Source of the DNA: Enterococcus phoeniculicola ATCC BAA-412
Lineage (GTDB): Bacteria; Bacillota; Bacilli; Lactobacillales; Enterococcaceae
Reading direction: 5' to 3'
Assembly (NCBI RefSeq): GCF_000407505.1
Contig: NZ_ASWE01000004.1
Span: 425,305-489,304 of the forward strand
DNA: 64,000 nt
The position numbers and the translations under genes are program-made. Shown in pieces: positions 33,680 through 42,231 of the stretch (its first letter is position 1; each line of letters opens with the position of its first letter). The notes beneath the pieces are model-generated. The model saw only the letters and a program-made list of their open reading frames with translations. It was not told the DNA's origin and searched no databases.

Positions 33680-34057
33680 ATGAATATCTCTGAGGCTGCC
33701 AAGAAATATAAGTTAACACCTGCAACACTTAGATATTATGAAAAAGAAGGCTTAATTCCTCCTGTAACTAGAAATTCTTCCGGTGTTCGCGAGTATCAAG
33801 AAGAAGAGTTAAACTGGATTGAATTTATTAAATGTATGAGAGATTCAGGACTATCCATTGAATCCTTGGCTAAATATACTGCTCTTTACCAGATTGGGGA
33901 AGAAACACTTCTGGAAAGAAAAGAGATTTTAGTGGAGGAGTATCAAAAGCTGTTAGAAAAGCAGCAATTAATGAACAAAACCATTGAGAGACTAGAAACT
34001 AAGCTTGCGATTTATGATGTGGAAATTAAAGAAACAGAACAATCGTTAAGTCTGTAA
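33680..34057 (+). CDS. MerR-family regulator (AdhR/YhdM-like)
   Basis: The 125-aa protein starts with the MerR winged helix (residues 1-70: MNISEAAKKYKLTPATLRYY, EKEGLIPPVTRNSSGVREYQEEELNWIEF), then SIESLAKYTALYQIGEETLLERKEIL and a C-terminal dimerisation coiled coil. It has no Cys suited to a metal or thiol sensor; the only one, in IKCMRDSG, may be the redox/aldehyde-sensing position of this subgroup. It lies after the aldo/keto reductase gene and should bind the two matching 19-bp-spacer promoters at 30701 and 32569, so it likely autoregulates. Confidence 0.88.
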   Translation: MNISEAAKKYKLTPATLRYYEKEGLIPPVTRNSSGVREYQEEELNWIEFIKCMRDSGLSIESLAKYTALYQIGEETLLERKEILVEEYQKLLEKQQLMNKTIERLETKLAIYDVEIKETEQSLSL

Positions 34058-34089
34058 TTCGTGATAGTAGGCAGAAATTGAACGCTTGC

Positions 34090-34142
34090 AGAGTGATTAA
34101 TAAAACAAACCGTTGGTATTGTTTTATTAATTGCTCTTTTTT
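34090..34142 (+). terminator. Terminator after merR
   Basis: AGAGTGATTAATAAAACAA pairs with TTGTTTTATTAATTGCTCT (one mismatch), followed by T7. Confidence 0.9.
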
Positions 34143-34170
34143 TATTGAAGACGAAACTATCTGTTTGAAA

Positions 34171-34227
34171 AGTAGCAATAGAGAAAAAGAAATTCCATTG
34201 CTCTTTCATCTATTGCTCTTTTTTAGG
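34171..34227 (+). terminator. Second terminator-like hairpin
   Basis: AGCAATAGAG pairs with CTATTGCT around a ~30-base loop, followed by T6. It lies 30 bases after the first terminator and before the end of the leftward GntR gene. Confidence 0.55.
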
Positions 34228-34299
34228 AAAATACGCGCCCAAAAGGAAGCTTTTTAGCTGTTATGGAGGACGCGTAAATGTTTCGATTTTTTAGTTAGT

Positions 34300-35022
34300 T
34301 TATAAAGAATCAATCTTACTACAGTAATAATCCCAGCGTTTATAAGATTGGATAAATTCAATTGGACTTTCGTCTTCTAAAAAAGTTGTTCGTTCAACAA
34401 AACTTGTTGGTTCCTGAGTGTCAATTTCCAGTAGCTGAGCAACTCGATCTGGTGTAGGAAAACAAATGCGGTAGTATTCAACAGATGGTGCGGTAGTCAT
34501 ATGGAAATTGTAATCTTTGCGTAGTTTATCATAAATAGATATGAAACGTTCAGGATCGTTAATTTCATCGGAATGAATATAGCGAGCGGACAAGTAAGAA
34601 TATTGCAAGAAAAAAGGAATATTGTTACTTTTTCTCACTCGTTCAATGCAATAAACTATTTCATTTTCAGCCGCATGCAAGATTTTTCTGATTTCAGGAT
34701 TGGTTGATTCTGTGATAGAGATAACTTCAACAGAGGTTTCTTGGTCAGGATATTTTTCAACATCTGTAAAATGAACTGTTTGACCTAACTTTCCTTTTGA
34801 AACAAATCGTCCTTTTCCTTGGATACTAAACAGATAACCTTCAGAGACGAGCTCTTTTAGCGCCCGGATTACTGTAATCGAGCTCACGTTATACATATTC
34901 ACTAACTCAGATTCACTATAAAATTTTTCGCCAGGTTCAAATTCTCCGTCCCTTAGTTTTTGTAAAAGGGTGTTTTTTATTTTTAAATATTTGGGGATCA
35001 AATATGAGTCAGTCCTTTCCAA
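34300..35022 (-). CDS. GntR/UTRA-family repressor of the beta-galactosidase
   Basis: The 240-aa protein has an N-terminal GntR winged helix (residues about 10-75: LIPKYLKIKNTLLQKLRDGE, ESELVNMYNVSSITVIRALKELVSEGYLFSIQGKGRFVS) and a C-terminal UTRA sugar-phosphate-sensing domain (about 90-235). The first possible start, TTG at 35022, has no ribosome site. A TTG at 35001 (protein starting at IPKYLK) follows AAAGGA and may be the true start. It is divergent from the GH35 gene. Two copies of TCTTAATATATTAAGA in the shared region are its obvious operators, giving autoregulation and control of the galactosidase. Confidence 0.88.
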   Translation of the reverse strand: MERTDSYLIPKYLKIKNTLLQKLRDGEFEPGEKFYSESELVNMYNVSSITVIRALKELVSEGYLFSIQGKGRFVSKGKLGQTVHFTDVEKYPDQETSVEVISITESTNPEIRKILHAAENEIVYCIERVRKSNNIPFFLQYSYLSARYIHSDEINDPERFISIYDKLRKDYNFHMTTAPSVEYYRICFPTPDRVAQLLEIDTQEPTSFVERTTFLEDESPIEFIQSYKRWDYYCSKIDSL

Positions 35023-35037
35023 AATAGAATGTTCATT

Positions 35038-35053
35038 TCTTAATATATTAAGA
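35038..35053. promoter_or_regulatory. GntR operator, proximal copy
   Basis: TCTTAATATATTAAGA is a perfect 16-base palindrome just upstream of the gntR start. The same core is inside the 28-base palindrome at 35102-35129. Confidence 0.8.
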
Positions 35054-35080
35054 GTATAGCATATTTTAAAAAATAAATAT

Positions 35081-35094
35081 TGAAAACGATTTCT
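35081..35094. promoter_or_regulatory. Candidate CcpA cre site
   Basis: TGAAAACGATTTCT matches the catabolite-responsive element TGWNANCGNTNWCA at 13 of 14 positions. It lies between the two GntR operators and upstream of a sugar hydrolase gene, as expected for glucose repression. Confidence 0.6.
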
Positions 35095-35101
35095 ACACGT
35101 G

Positions 35102-35129
35102 CTATTATCTTAATATATTAAGATAATAG
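35102..35129. promoter_or_regulatory. GntR operator, perfect 28-bp palindrome before the GH35 gene
   Basis: The 28 bases from 35102 to 35129 are a perfect palindrome with core TCTTAATATATTAAGA and outer arms CTATTA / TAATAG. It ends 13 bases before the GH35 ATG, so a bound repressor would block the promoter or early transcription. Confidence 0.85.
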
Positions 35130-35142
35130 GTTGGTGGAACAA

Positions 35143-36924
35143 ATGAATTCAATAAAAGTAAATAAAGAGTTTGTCATCAATGGAGAAAACACAAAACTCG
35201 TATCAGGTGCAGTTCATTATTTTCGACTTGTTGAAGAATACTGGGAATATGCATTAGATCGATTGGTGGAGTTAGGCTGTAATACAGTAGAAACGTATAT
35301 TCCTTGGAATTATCACGAAACAAATGAGGGAGATTTTGATTTTCATTCCTATGGACATAACATTGAAACGTTTATCCAACAAGCAGCAGATAGAAATCTT
35401 TTTGTTATTTTAAGACCCTCACCATATATATGTGCAGAATGGGAGTTTGGCGGCTTACCTTTTTGGCTGTTAAATAAGACGTGCAAAATTAGAAGTAGTG
35501 ATCCTGCTTTTCTTACCTATGTGGAGCGATATTTTGATAAACTGCTTCCTATATTAAAGCCATTCCAATGGTCAGCAGGTGGACCTGTTATTCTGATGCA
35601 ATTAGAAAATGAATATGGTTCTTATGGAAATGATAAAACCTATCTTCAAGAAATTTATCGAATAATGCGTAAATATATTGATATTCCGATTTTTACGTCA
35701 GATGGCGCATGGCAAGAAGCATTAGAAGCAGGAGCCTCTCCTAACAAAGACGTTTTTCCAACTGGAAATTTTGGTTCACGAGTGACAGAGAATATACAAA
35801 ATTTAGCTCGATTTATGGACAAACATGGTATTGAAGCGCCTTTGATGTGTATGGAATTTTGGGATGGCTGGTTTAATCGTTGGAATGAGCCAATCATCCG
35901 CAGAGATCCTATAGAGCTCAGAAATGCAGTGAAAGAAATGTATGAGTTAGGAAGTTTGAATCTGTATATGTTTCAAGGTGGAACTAATTTTGGCTTTATG
36001 AATGGCTGTTCAGCTAGGGGAACGAGTGATTTACATCAAATTACCTCTTATGATTATGATGCTTTACTAACAGAGTGGGGCGATACAACACCTAAGTTTG
36101 AGTTGATTCAAGAGGTATTTTTGGAGGGGAAGAAAAGTGAAAAGACCACGGAAAATCATAGAAAAGTGCGCTTTTCTAATGTCACTTTTGTTGGTGCAGC
36201 TTCCTTGAGTGAAAATTTGGAAAAAGTAAGTACGGTTGTACAAAATACATGGCCGCTTTCAATGGAAGAGCTGGATCAAGGCTATGGCTATATTGTTTAT
36301 AAATCTGATATTGGTGAGAAACGCCGTGTAGAACGAGTTCGCGTAATTGAAGCAAGTGATCGTGTCAAAATTTATGTAAACAATGAAGAAGTAGCCACCC
36401 AGTATAAAAAAGAAATCGGCTCCGAACTTTCATTTAATTTGGAAAAAGAAACGCACAATGAACTAATGCTTTTGGTGGAAAATATGGGACGAGTCAATTA
36501 TGGGTCCAAGTTGCTAGCACCTACACAAAGAAAAGGTATTCGTGGTGGCGTGATGTTGGATTTGCACTTTCACTCTAACTGGCTACATTACTCTTTAGAT
36601 TTTGATAAAATTTCTAATGGAAATTTAACGTTTAATCAAGAAAAAATAAATGGACCTGGTTTTTATAAGTTTGAGGTTTTTGTTGAAGAAACAGCGGATA
36701 CGTTTATCGACTGTCGTGGTTGGGGAAAAGGGTGTGTATTGGTGAATGGATTTAATTTAGGTCGTTTTTGGGAAGTTGGTCCAACTGGCTATTTGTATCT
36801 GCCAGCACCGCTACTTAAAAAGGGTCTAAATGAAATGATAGTCTTTGAAACAGAAGGAATCTTTACTAATCAGTTACTGTTTTCAGAAGTGCCAATTTAT
36901 ATTAACGTAAAGAAAAAAGAATAA
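35143..36924 (+). CDS. bgaC: GH35 beta-galactosidase (BgaC-like)
   Basis: The 593-aa glycoside hydrolase 35 has no signal peptide, so it acts inside the cell or at the surface without classical export. The catalytic barrel holds SGAVHYFRL, GCNTVETYIPWNYHE, RPSPYICAEWEFGGLPFWLL, acid/base Glu in MQLENEYGSYG and nucleophile Glu in LMCMEFWDGWFNRW, then MFQGGTNFGFMNG. C-terminal beta-sandwich domains end with GFNLGRFWEVGPTGYLYLPAPLL. It is close to BgaC, which removes beta-1,3-linked galactose. The ATG at 35143 is preferred over a TTG at 35131. Its stop overlaps the start of a PTS IIB remnant. Confidence 0.92.
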   Translation: MNSIKVNKEFVINGENTKLVSGAVHYFRLVEEYWEYALDRLVELGCNTVETYIPWNYHETNEGDFDFHSYGHNIETFIQQAADRNLFVILRPSPYICAEWEFGGLPFWLLNKTCKIRSSDPAFLTYVERYFDKLLPILKPFQWSAGGPVILMQLENEYGSYGNDKTYLQEIYRIMRKYIDIPIFTSDGAWQEALEAGASPNKDVFPTGNFGSRVTENIQNLARFMDKHGIEAPLMCMEFWDGWFNRWNEPIIRRDPIELRNAVKEMYELGSLNLYMFQGGTNFGFMNGCSARGTSDLHQITSYDYDALLTEWGDTTPKFELIQEVFLEGKKSEKTTENHRKVRFSNVTFVGAASLSENLEKVSTVVQNTWPLSMEELDQGYGYIVYKSDIGEKRRVERVRVIEASDRVKIYVNNEEVATQYKKEIGSELSFNLEKETHNELMLLVENMGRVNYGSKLLAPTQRKGIRGGVMLDLHFHSNWLHYSLDFDKISNGNLTFNQEKINGPGFYKFEVFVEETADTFIDCRGWGKGCVLVNGFNLGRFWEVGPTGYLYLPAPLLKKGLNEMIVFETEGIFTNQLLFSEVPIYINVKKKE

Positions 36925-37199
36925 TGGGAATTGAAAATGTTAGAATTGACGAGCGTTTAATTCACGGGCAGGTTGCAAACATGTGGACGAATTATTTACA
37001 AGCCACTAAAATTGCTTACCAGAACCAGCTTTAATATGCTAGATTTTGATGGTGTTATTTTCTTAGAAAAATTTTAGTAAAAGAAGGACCAGCAGATGAA
37101 CGAAATCGTCACCTAGCAAATCCCAATATCCAGTTGTTAACTAAAAAAAGACTCTCTTGAAGAGGAAGCGCATGAGTTAGAAGGAGAATTTGAAACGTA
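36924..37199 (+). pseudogene. Remnant of a mannose-family PTS IIB gene and flanking PTS sequence
   Basis: The ATG overlaps the bgaC stop (TAATG). The first 30 residues, including ENVRIDERLIHGQVANMWTN, are the N-terminus of a mannose/fructose/sorbose-class IIB protein with its phospho-His in IHGQ. The frame then ends early at a TAA. Short open pieces follow (GPADERNRHL, LEEEAHELEGEFE), like ends of other PTS genes. In streptococci bgaC is followed by IIB-IIC-IID-IIA; here IIC and IID are missing. The transporter has been lost by deletion and decay. Confidence 0.75.
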
Positions 37200-37563
37200 G
37201 TCAATGAATCAAACTGATTTAAACTACATTCTAGAAAGAGTAGTTTATGTATAAGTAGTTGAGTGATTGATAAGACAAACGAAGTATGAATGTTTGTCTT
37301 ATCAGTCACTTTTTTTGTGATGAAACGGGTGGAACACATTTATAGATGAATGACTTCACTGTATGTCAGCTAAAAGAAATGGTGGTTGTTATTTTGAAGA
37401 AACCATGCATCGTTAGAAATCATCTACGTTTCTATGTGAAAAAAAAGACAAGAATGAAATAATTCGGTCTTAAGTAGGAGTCACGAATCTTTTTTGAGAG
37501 GTATACTGGGTAATAGAAAAGTAGCGTGGTAGTTTTCTATTAAAAAGAGAAGGGGAGAAAAAA
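37200..37563. other. Intergenic region after the PTS remnant
   Basis: A terminator at 37261-37317 closes the decayed operon. The rest has no gene. AAGAGAAGGGGAG just before 37564 is the ribosome site of the ABC ATPase gene. Confidence 0.4.
37261..37317 (+). terminator. Terminator of the former bgaC-PTS operon
   Basis: GAGTGATTGATAAGACAAAC pairs with GTTTGTCTTATCAGTCACT (one bulge), followed by T7. Confidence 0.9.
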
Positions 37564-38475
37564 ATGGCAAAATCAGTGTTGCAGATTAAGAATCTGTCAA
37601 AGCGTGTTGGAAAAAAAACGATTATACGAAACATTAATTTTGAAGTATACGAAGGAGAAGTTTTTGGTCTTCTAGGGCCAAACGGTGCAGGAAAAACGAC
37701 AATTATTCGTTCCATTGTAAGTTTGATTAGTCGTACTTCTGGAACGGTTCTAATTAAAGGAATGGATGTTAGTGTTGACTTCAAAAAAACAATCAGTGAA
37801 GTCGGAGCAATCATTGAAAATCCTGAATTTTATATGTATATGTCAGGAATGGAAAATCTGAAACAATTTGCACGAATGAGCCGGAAAAATATTTCAGACG
37901 AAGAGATTAACAAAATTGTTGCAAAAGTGAAGCTAACAAATGCAATTAATCAAAAAGTAAAAACCTATTCATTAGGAATGCGTCAAAGATTAGGATTAGC
38001 ACAAGCACTTATTCATAATCCATCCATCTTAATCTTAGACGAGCCGACGAATGGACTTGATCCACAAGGAATGGCAGAGTTTAGAGAAATCATTCGTGAA
38101 GTATCCAAACAAGGGACGGCTGTTTTGATTTCCAGTCATTTACTGGGAGAAATTCAACAAATTACTGATCGTTTTGCAATTATTGAAAAAGGGGAATTGA
38201 CCCATATTGAAACGATGAGCGATGTTATGGAAGACAGTCATGGAAAATTCGTATTCAAGGTTTCTGATGTAAATAAAGCGATTGAATTATTACGCATGAA
38301 AGAAATTGATGCTGTTGAAGTGGGAAGTCAGTTAATCGAAGTAACGACAGTTGAGACTCAAATTCCAGACATGATTCGATTGCTCTCTGCTGAACTTGAT
38401 CTCTATGCAGTCTCTGCTAAAACAAGTTCACTAGAAGAACGATTCTTTGAATTAACGGAAGGAGGAGAATTATAA
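37564..38475 (+). CDS. BcrA-like ABC transporter ATPase
   Basis: The 303-aa ATPase has Walker A GPNGAGKTT, signature YSLGMRQRLGLAQAL, Walker B ILILDEPTNGLDP and the switch His in ISSHLL. A ~85-residue C-terminal extension follows (FVFKVSDVNKAIELLRMKE), as in ATPases of bacitracin, lantibiotic-immunity and drug exporters. The permease gene begins at its stop codon (TAATG), so the two are coupled. The pair is probably a heterologous-peptide or drug efflux/immunity system; no sensor kinase lies beside it. Confidence 0.88.
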   Translation: MAKSVLQIKNLSKRVGKKTIIRNINFEVYEGEVFGLLGPNGAGKTTIIRSIVSLISRTSGTVLIKGMDVSVDFKKTISEVGAIIENPEFYMYMSGMENLKQFARMSRKNISDEEINKIVAKVKLTNAINQKVKTYSLGMRQRLGLAQALIHNPSILILDEPTNGLDPQGMAEFREIIREVSKQGTAVLISSHLLGEIQQITDRFAIIEKGELTHIETMSDVMEDSHGKFVFKVSDVNKAIELLRMKEIDAVEVGSQLIEVTTVETQIPDMIRLLSAELDLYAVSAKTSSLEERFFELTEGGEL

Positions 38476-39566
38476 TGTTTACATTAATTAAAAATGAATT
38501 TATCAAACTGTTTAGTAAAAAGTCTAGTTGGATTTTGCAAATCATTCTTTTTGTTTGTATGTTGGGTATGGGTTTTATGATGATGAAATCAAATGAGAAT
38601 ATGCAGAGCTATATGCACAGTGAAGGGCAACCGGAGTATAAAGGTGGAATTAACGGATATAAAAATTCAGATGGAACGATTGTAAGTGAAGATCTCTATT
38701 GGAATTCTGTTGATGTGGATGAAAATGCTGAGTTAGTCTCTCTTACATTAGAAGAATCGATTCCGCAGCTTGAAAAAAATCTTGAACTTTATAAAAGCCA
38801 TCCAAAGCAATATAGTAAAAGAGATATAAAGGCCACAGAAAAACAACTTGACTATTATAAGTCATATCTGGAAAAAGGAGAAACTCCTCCAAATCCTAAT
38901 TCAGGAACGACAAGTGCCCAATTTTTCAGTTCTTTTGGACAAATATATGTACTACCAACGCTATTTGCGGTTATTATTGCGAGCATGATTATTGCGGCTG
39001 AATTTTCTGGTGGAACAATTAAGTTATTGCTGACTCGTCCATATAGTAGAATGCAAATTCTTTGGTCGAAATATATTGTGGCAATTCTTTATGGGTTATT
39101 GAGTAGTATAGTCATGGCAATATCAGCGTTTATCTGTTCATATATGCTTCCTCATCAATCTTTAACGTCAGCCTTAGCACAAGCAACTGGGGATAAAAAT
39201 GCATTAATGATGGCAGGTCAGCTGTTTTCAAGTAACTTTTTACTCATGATTTTATATATTACCATTGCATTATTCTTCTCAGCTGTTATTCGCTCACAAG
39301 CGTTAGCTGTAGGCGTGGGTATGGGAATTTTATTCTCAGGAAGTATTTTAGGACAAATACTACCAGTTATTATCGAAAAATATGATTGGTTAAAATGGAT
39401 TTTATTTAACCTATTAGGGTTAAATAATCAAGTAATTGATAGTGCCTATGCAGTGGGTGGAAATCTTAGTGTACCTGCTACGGTAGTGGGATTAATTATC
39501 TATATTGTACTAATTTATGCAGCAACACTTGCTTTGTTCAATAAAAGAGATGTTGCCTTATCATAG
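38475..39566 (+). CDS. ABC-2 type exporter permease
   Basis: GGAGGAG precedes the coupled ATG. The 363-aa permease has one N-terminal helix (SWILQIILFVCMLGMGFMMM) and then a ~120-residue extracellular domain rich in charged residues (VDENAELVSLTLEESIPQLEKN). Five more helices follow from about residue 160 (LPTLFAVIIASMIIAAEFSGGTIKLLLTRPYSR). This is the ABC-2 layout with the AAEFSGGTIKLLLT motif of BcrB/YxlG-type permeases. It partners the ATPase at 37564; the cargo is unknown. A repeat-family terminator follows 27 bases later. Confidence 0.85.
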   Translation: MFTLIKNEFIKLFSKKSSWILQIILFVCMLGMGFMMMKSNENMQSYMHSEGQPEYKGGINGYKNSDGTIVSEDLYWNSVDVDENAELVSLTLEESIPQLEKNLELYKSHPKQYSKRDIKATEKQLDYYKSYLEKGETPPNPNSGTTSAQFFSSFGQIYVLPTLFAVIIASMIIAAEFSGGTIKLLLTRPYSRMQILWSKYIVAILYGLLSSIVMAISAFICSYMLPHQSLTSALAQATGDKNALMMAGQLFSSNFLLMILYITIALFFSAVIRSQALAVGVGMGILFSGSILGQILPVIIEKYDWLKWILFNLLGLNNQVIDSAYAVGGNLSVPATVVGLIIYIVLIYAATLALFNKRDVALS

Positions 39567-39593
39567 AAAATTTGTGACGAAAAAGTATATATT

Positions 39594-39636
39594 AAGAGTG
39601 GGACATAACTTAAACAGTTATGTCTCACTCTCTATT
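39594..39636 (+). terminator. Repeat-family terminator
   Basis: AGAGTGGGACATAAC pairs with GTTATGTCTCACTCT around TTAAACA. It ends the ABC exporter operon and is another covarying copy of the family; one G-T pair and different base pairs are seen compared with 1712. Confidence 0.8.
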
Positions 39637-39726
39637 TATTTAGTGAGTTCTTACAAGTTTTATTGTTCTGTTATGCGGTCTGAATCATCTGATGAAATGC
39701 TTTTTTTACTACGTTTAGAAAATCAG

Positions 39727-40602
39727 CTACTCCTCTCGCATGACATCAACTGCAATCTTTCGTTTATCTACAAGCTGACCTAGGCGTTTTAGATGTTCTA
39801 AATTTCGTTCATAATTTTCCGCAAAGACAAGTGAATAAAGTGCATCAAGCAAAAATATAATTGAAATATTGGTGGTGAAGTTTCCAATTTTTGAATAGAG
39901 TTTCTCTCGTGTTGTTACAGGTAAAAAGCAGGTGCATTCACGAGATAGGCTATTATCTCCAATACTGGTGATGGCAATGGTAGGAACATCTCTTGATTTT
40001 AAAATTTGATTGATTTTTAGAATGGCTCTGTTTTCTCCAGAATAAGAAATAAGAATCGCACAGCCATTTCTAGGAACATTATATGCTTCATAATTTTCTT
40101 CCCCTTTTGTTGAAGAAAGAGTGACAGGTTTTCTAATCCGATTCATTTTTAACGCAAAATCTTGTGCAATTAATAAATTGGCGTTTTGTGAAAATACACG
40201 AATGACCTCAGCATTTAACAAGAGTTGTTTTGCATTAGAAAGACTGTCATGGTGCAATAAGGAAACAATATCATCAATAGTAGACTTCTCCAAAAATGCC
40301 AGTTTATTGATAATGGTCATCGTTGAATCTGTCTGTAAAAAAGGAAGATTTGCATCAACTTTTGTAAAATTCTTGCTAAGATAGTGCCATTCTTCTAAAT
40401 AGGCTTGTTTTAAATCCTTCCAGCCAACGAATTGTAGCTTTTTTGCAATACGCACAAGCGTAGAGGGTTGAGTGAAGGTTTCTGTCGCAATTTCTTGAAT
40501 GGTCATAGCCTCTAGCCGTTCTGGATGGTCTAGTAAAAATGAGATAGTCACACGCTCTGCCTGCGAAAAATCACCTGTCTCTAGTTGTTCTTTAATTAAC
40601 AT
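39727..40602 (-). CDS. RpiR/MurR-family regulator
   Basis: The 291-aa protein has an N-terminal HTH_6 domain (residues 1-75: ERVTISFLLDHPERLEAMTI, EIATETFTQPSTLVRIAKKLQFVGWKDLK) and a C-terminal SIS sugar-phosphate-binding domain (about 120-250: CAILISYSGENRAILKINQILKSRDVPTIAITSIGDNSLSRECT). It is divergent from the GH4 glucosidase gene and probably controls it in response to a phosphosugar. The GAGAAACTT stretch before the ATG is its ribosome site. Confidence 0.9.
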   Translation of the reverse strand: MLIKEQLETGDFSQAERVTISFLLDHPERLEAMTIQEIATETFTQPSTLVRIAKKLQFVGWKDLKQAYLEEWHYLSKNFTKVDANLPFLQTDSTMTIINKLAFLEKSTIDDIVSLLHHDSLSNAKQLLLNAEVIRVFSQNANLLIAQDFALKMNRIRKPVTLSSTKGEENYEAYNVPRNGCAILISYSGENRAILKINQILKSRDVPTIAITSIGDNSLSRECTCFLPVTTREKLYSKIGNFTTNISIIFLLDALYSLVFAENYERNLEHLKRLGQLVDKRKIAVDVMREE

Positions 40603-40800
40603 AAGTTTCTCCTTTTTTCAAAAATATCTTTTTTTTGTAAAAATATGAAAGTGCTGTAATTACTCTATTTAAAATCATTTTCAACGAAATAGGTATTAAA
40701 ACAACTCTTTTGTATAATGAGTTTGGAAATAGGCTCAAACTATCGTTTCTCTATTTTCTTTATTTTATACTATTTTTGTAAACTATTGGAGGGATTATTT

Positions 40801-42183
40801 ATGAAAAAAGTAAAAATTGCAACAATTGGTGGAGGAAGCAGTTACACACCTGAACTAATGGAAGGATTTATTAAACGATATGATGAGCTTCCTATTAAAG
40901 AAATTTGGCTAGTTGATGTAGAAGAAGGAAAAGAAAAACAGGAAATTGTCGGCGCGATGGCTCAACGGATGTGGGATGCGTCACCATATGATGTAAAAAT
41001 ATATACAACGTTAGATAGAGAAGAAGCGCTCAAAAATGCAGACTTTGTAACAACTCAATTTCGAGTGGGGCAGTTAAATGCACGAATTAAGGATGAACGA
41101 ATTCCTTTTTCTTATGGAATGTTAGGTCAAGAAACAAATGGAGCAGGAGGAATGTTTAAGGCTTTTCGAACGGTTCCAGTTATCTTATCGGTTGTAGAGG
41201 ATATGAAGAGACTTTGCCCAGATGCATGGCTCATTAACTTCGCCAATCCTAGTGGTATGGTTACAGAAGCTGTGTTGCGTTACGGAAAATGGGACAAGGT
41301 TATTGGATTATGTAATGTACCAGTCATGGCGAAAATGGGCGAATCGAAAGCATTAGGTGTTCCTAAAGAAGATTTAATTTATAAATTTGCAGGATTGAAT
41401 CACTTCCATTGGCATAAGCTTGCTGATAAGAATGGGCAGGACATTACGAAAAAATTGATTGATACACTGTACGAAGAAGGAAGTGGTCTGCCAAAAAATA
41501 TTTTTGATATTCCTTTTTACAAGGAGCAGTTAATGCAGATGAATATGATTCCTTGCGGGTATCATAGATATTATTATCGGGAAGAAGAAATGCTGAAACA
41601 TGGACTAGAGGAATATGAAAATGAAGGAACACGTGCGCAGCAAGTGAAACAAATTGAACATGAGCTGTTTGAGCTATATAAAGATCCAGAATTAGATTAT
41701 AAACCGAAACAATTGGAAGAACGAGGAGGAGCTTACTATTCGGATGCTGCTTGCGAAACGATTGCTTCCATCTATTCAAATGCTGATACGGAGATTGTTG
41801 TCTCTACAAGAAACAATGGTGCTGTGCCGGATTTACCAGATGACTGTGCAGTAGAGGTGACTGCATATATTGGTGCACAGGGAGCAAGAAATGTTGCCTT
41901 TGGACCACTTCCAACCGCTGAAAAAGGCTGGCTTCAAGTGATGAAGGCAATGGAACTATTGACAATTGAAGCTGCTGTAACGGGAGATTATGGGACAGCG
42001 CTACAAGCGTTTACGATTAATCCGCTTATTCAGTCAGGTGATACAGCAAAACGCATTATGGATGAACTGTTTATTGCTCATAAAAACTATTTGCCACAAT
42101 TTGCCGAAACTATTGAACGACTTGAAAAAGAAAAAGTAACAATCAAAGACCCAATTGCCAACCAATTATCAAAAGAAGGATAG
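40801..42183 (+). CDS. GH4 6-phospho-beta-glucosidase
   Basis: The 460-aa enzyme belongs to glycoside hydrolase family 4, which uses NAD and a divalent metal. The nucleotide site is KIATIGGGSSYTPELMEGF. FRVGQLNARIKDERIPFSYGMLGQETNGAGG, LINFANPSGMVTEA, the metal-binding Cys in GLCNVPVMAK and GLNHFHW follow. It should split phosphorylated beta-glucosides such as cellobiose-6-phosphate. GGAGGG eight bases before the ATG at 40801 is decisive over longer in-frame options. A TATAAT at 40713-40718 is a likely -10. There is no PTS gene next to it, so the transporter is elsewhere. Confidence 0.92.
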   Translation: MKKVKIATIGGGSSYTPELMEGFIKRYDELPIKEIWLVDVEEGKEKQEIVGAMAQRMWDASPYDVKIYTTLDREEALKNADFVTTQFRVGQLNARIKDERIPFSYGMLGQETNGAGGMFKAFRTVPVILSVVEDMKRLCPDAWLINFANPSGMVTEAVLRYGKWDKVIGLCNVPVMAKMGESKALGVPKEDLIYKFAGLNHFHWHKLADKNGQDITKKLIDTLYEEGSGLPKNIFDIPFYKEQLMQMNMIPCGYHRYYYREEEMLKHGLEEYENEGTRAQQVKQIEHELFELYKDPELDYKPKQLEERGGAYYSDAACETIASIYSNADTEIVVSTRNNGAVPDLPDDCAVEVTAYIGAQGARNVAFGPLPTAEKGWLQVMKAMELLTIEAAVTGDYGTALQAFTINPLIQSGDTAKRIMDELFIAHKNYLPQFAETIERLEKEKVTIKDPIANQLSKEG

Positions 42184-42231
42184 AAATGAACAGCTAAAGG
42201 TCAGACATTTCTTTGAGTAACCTGTCTTTCT

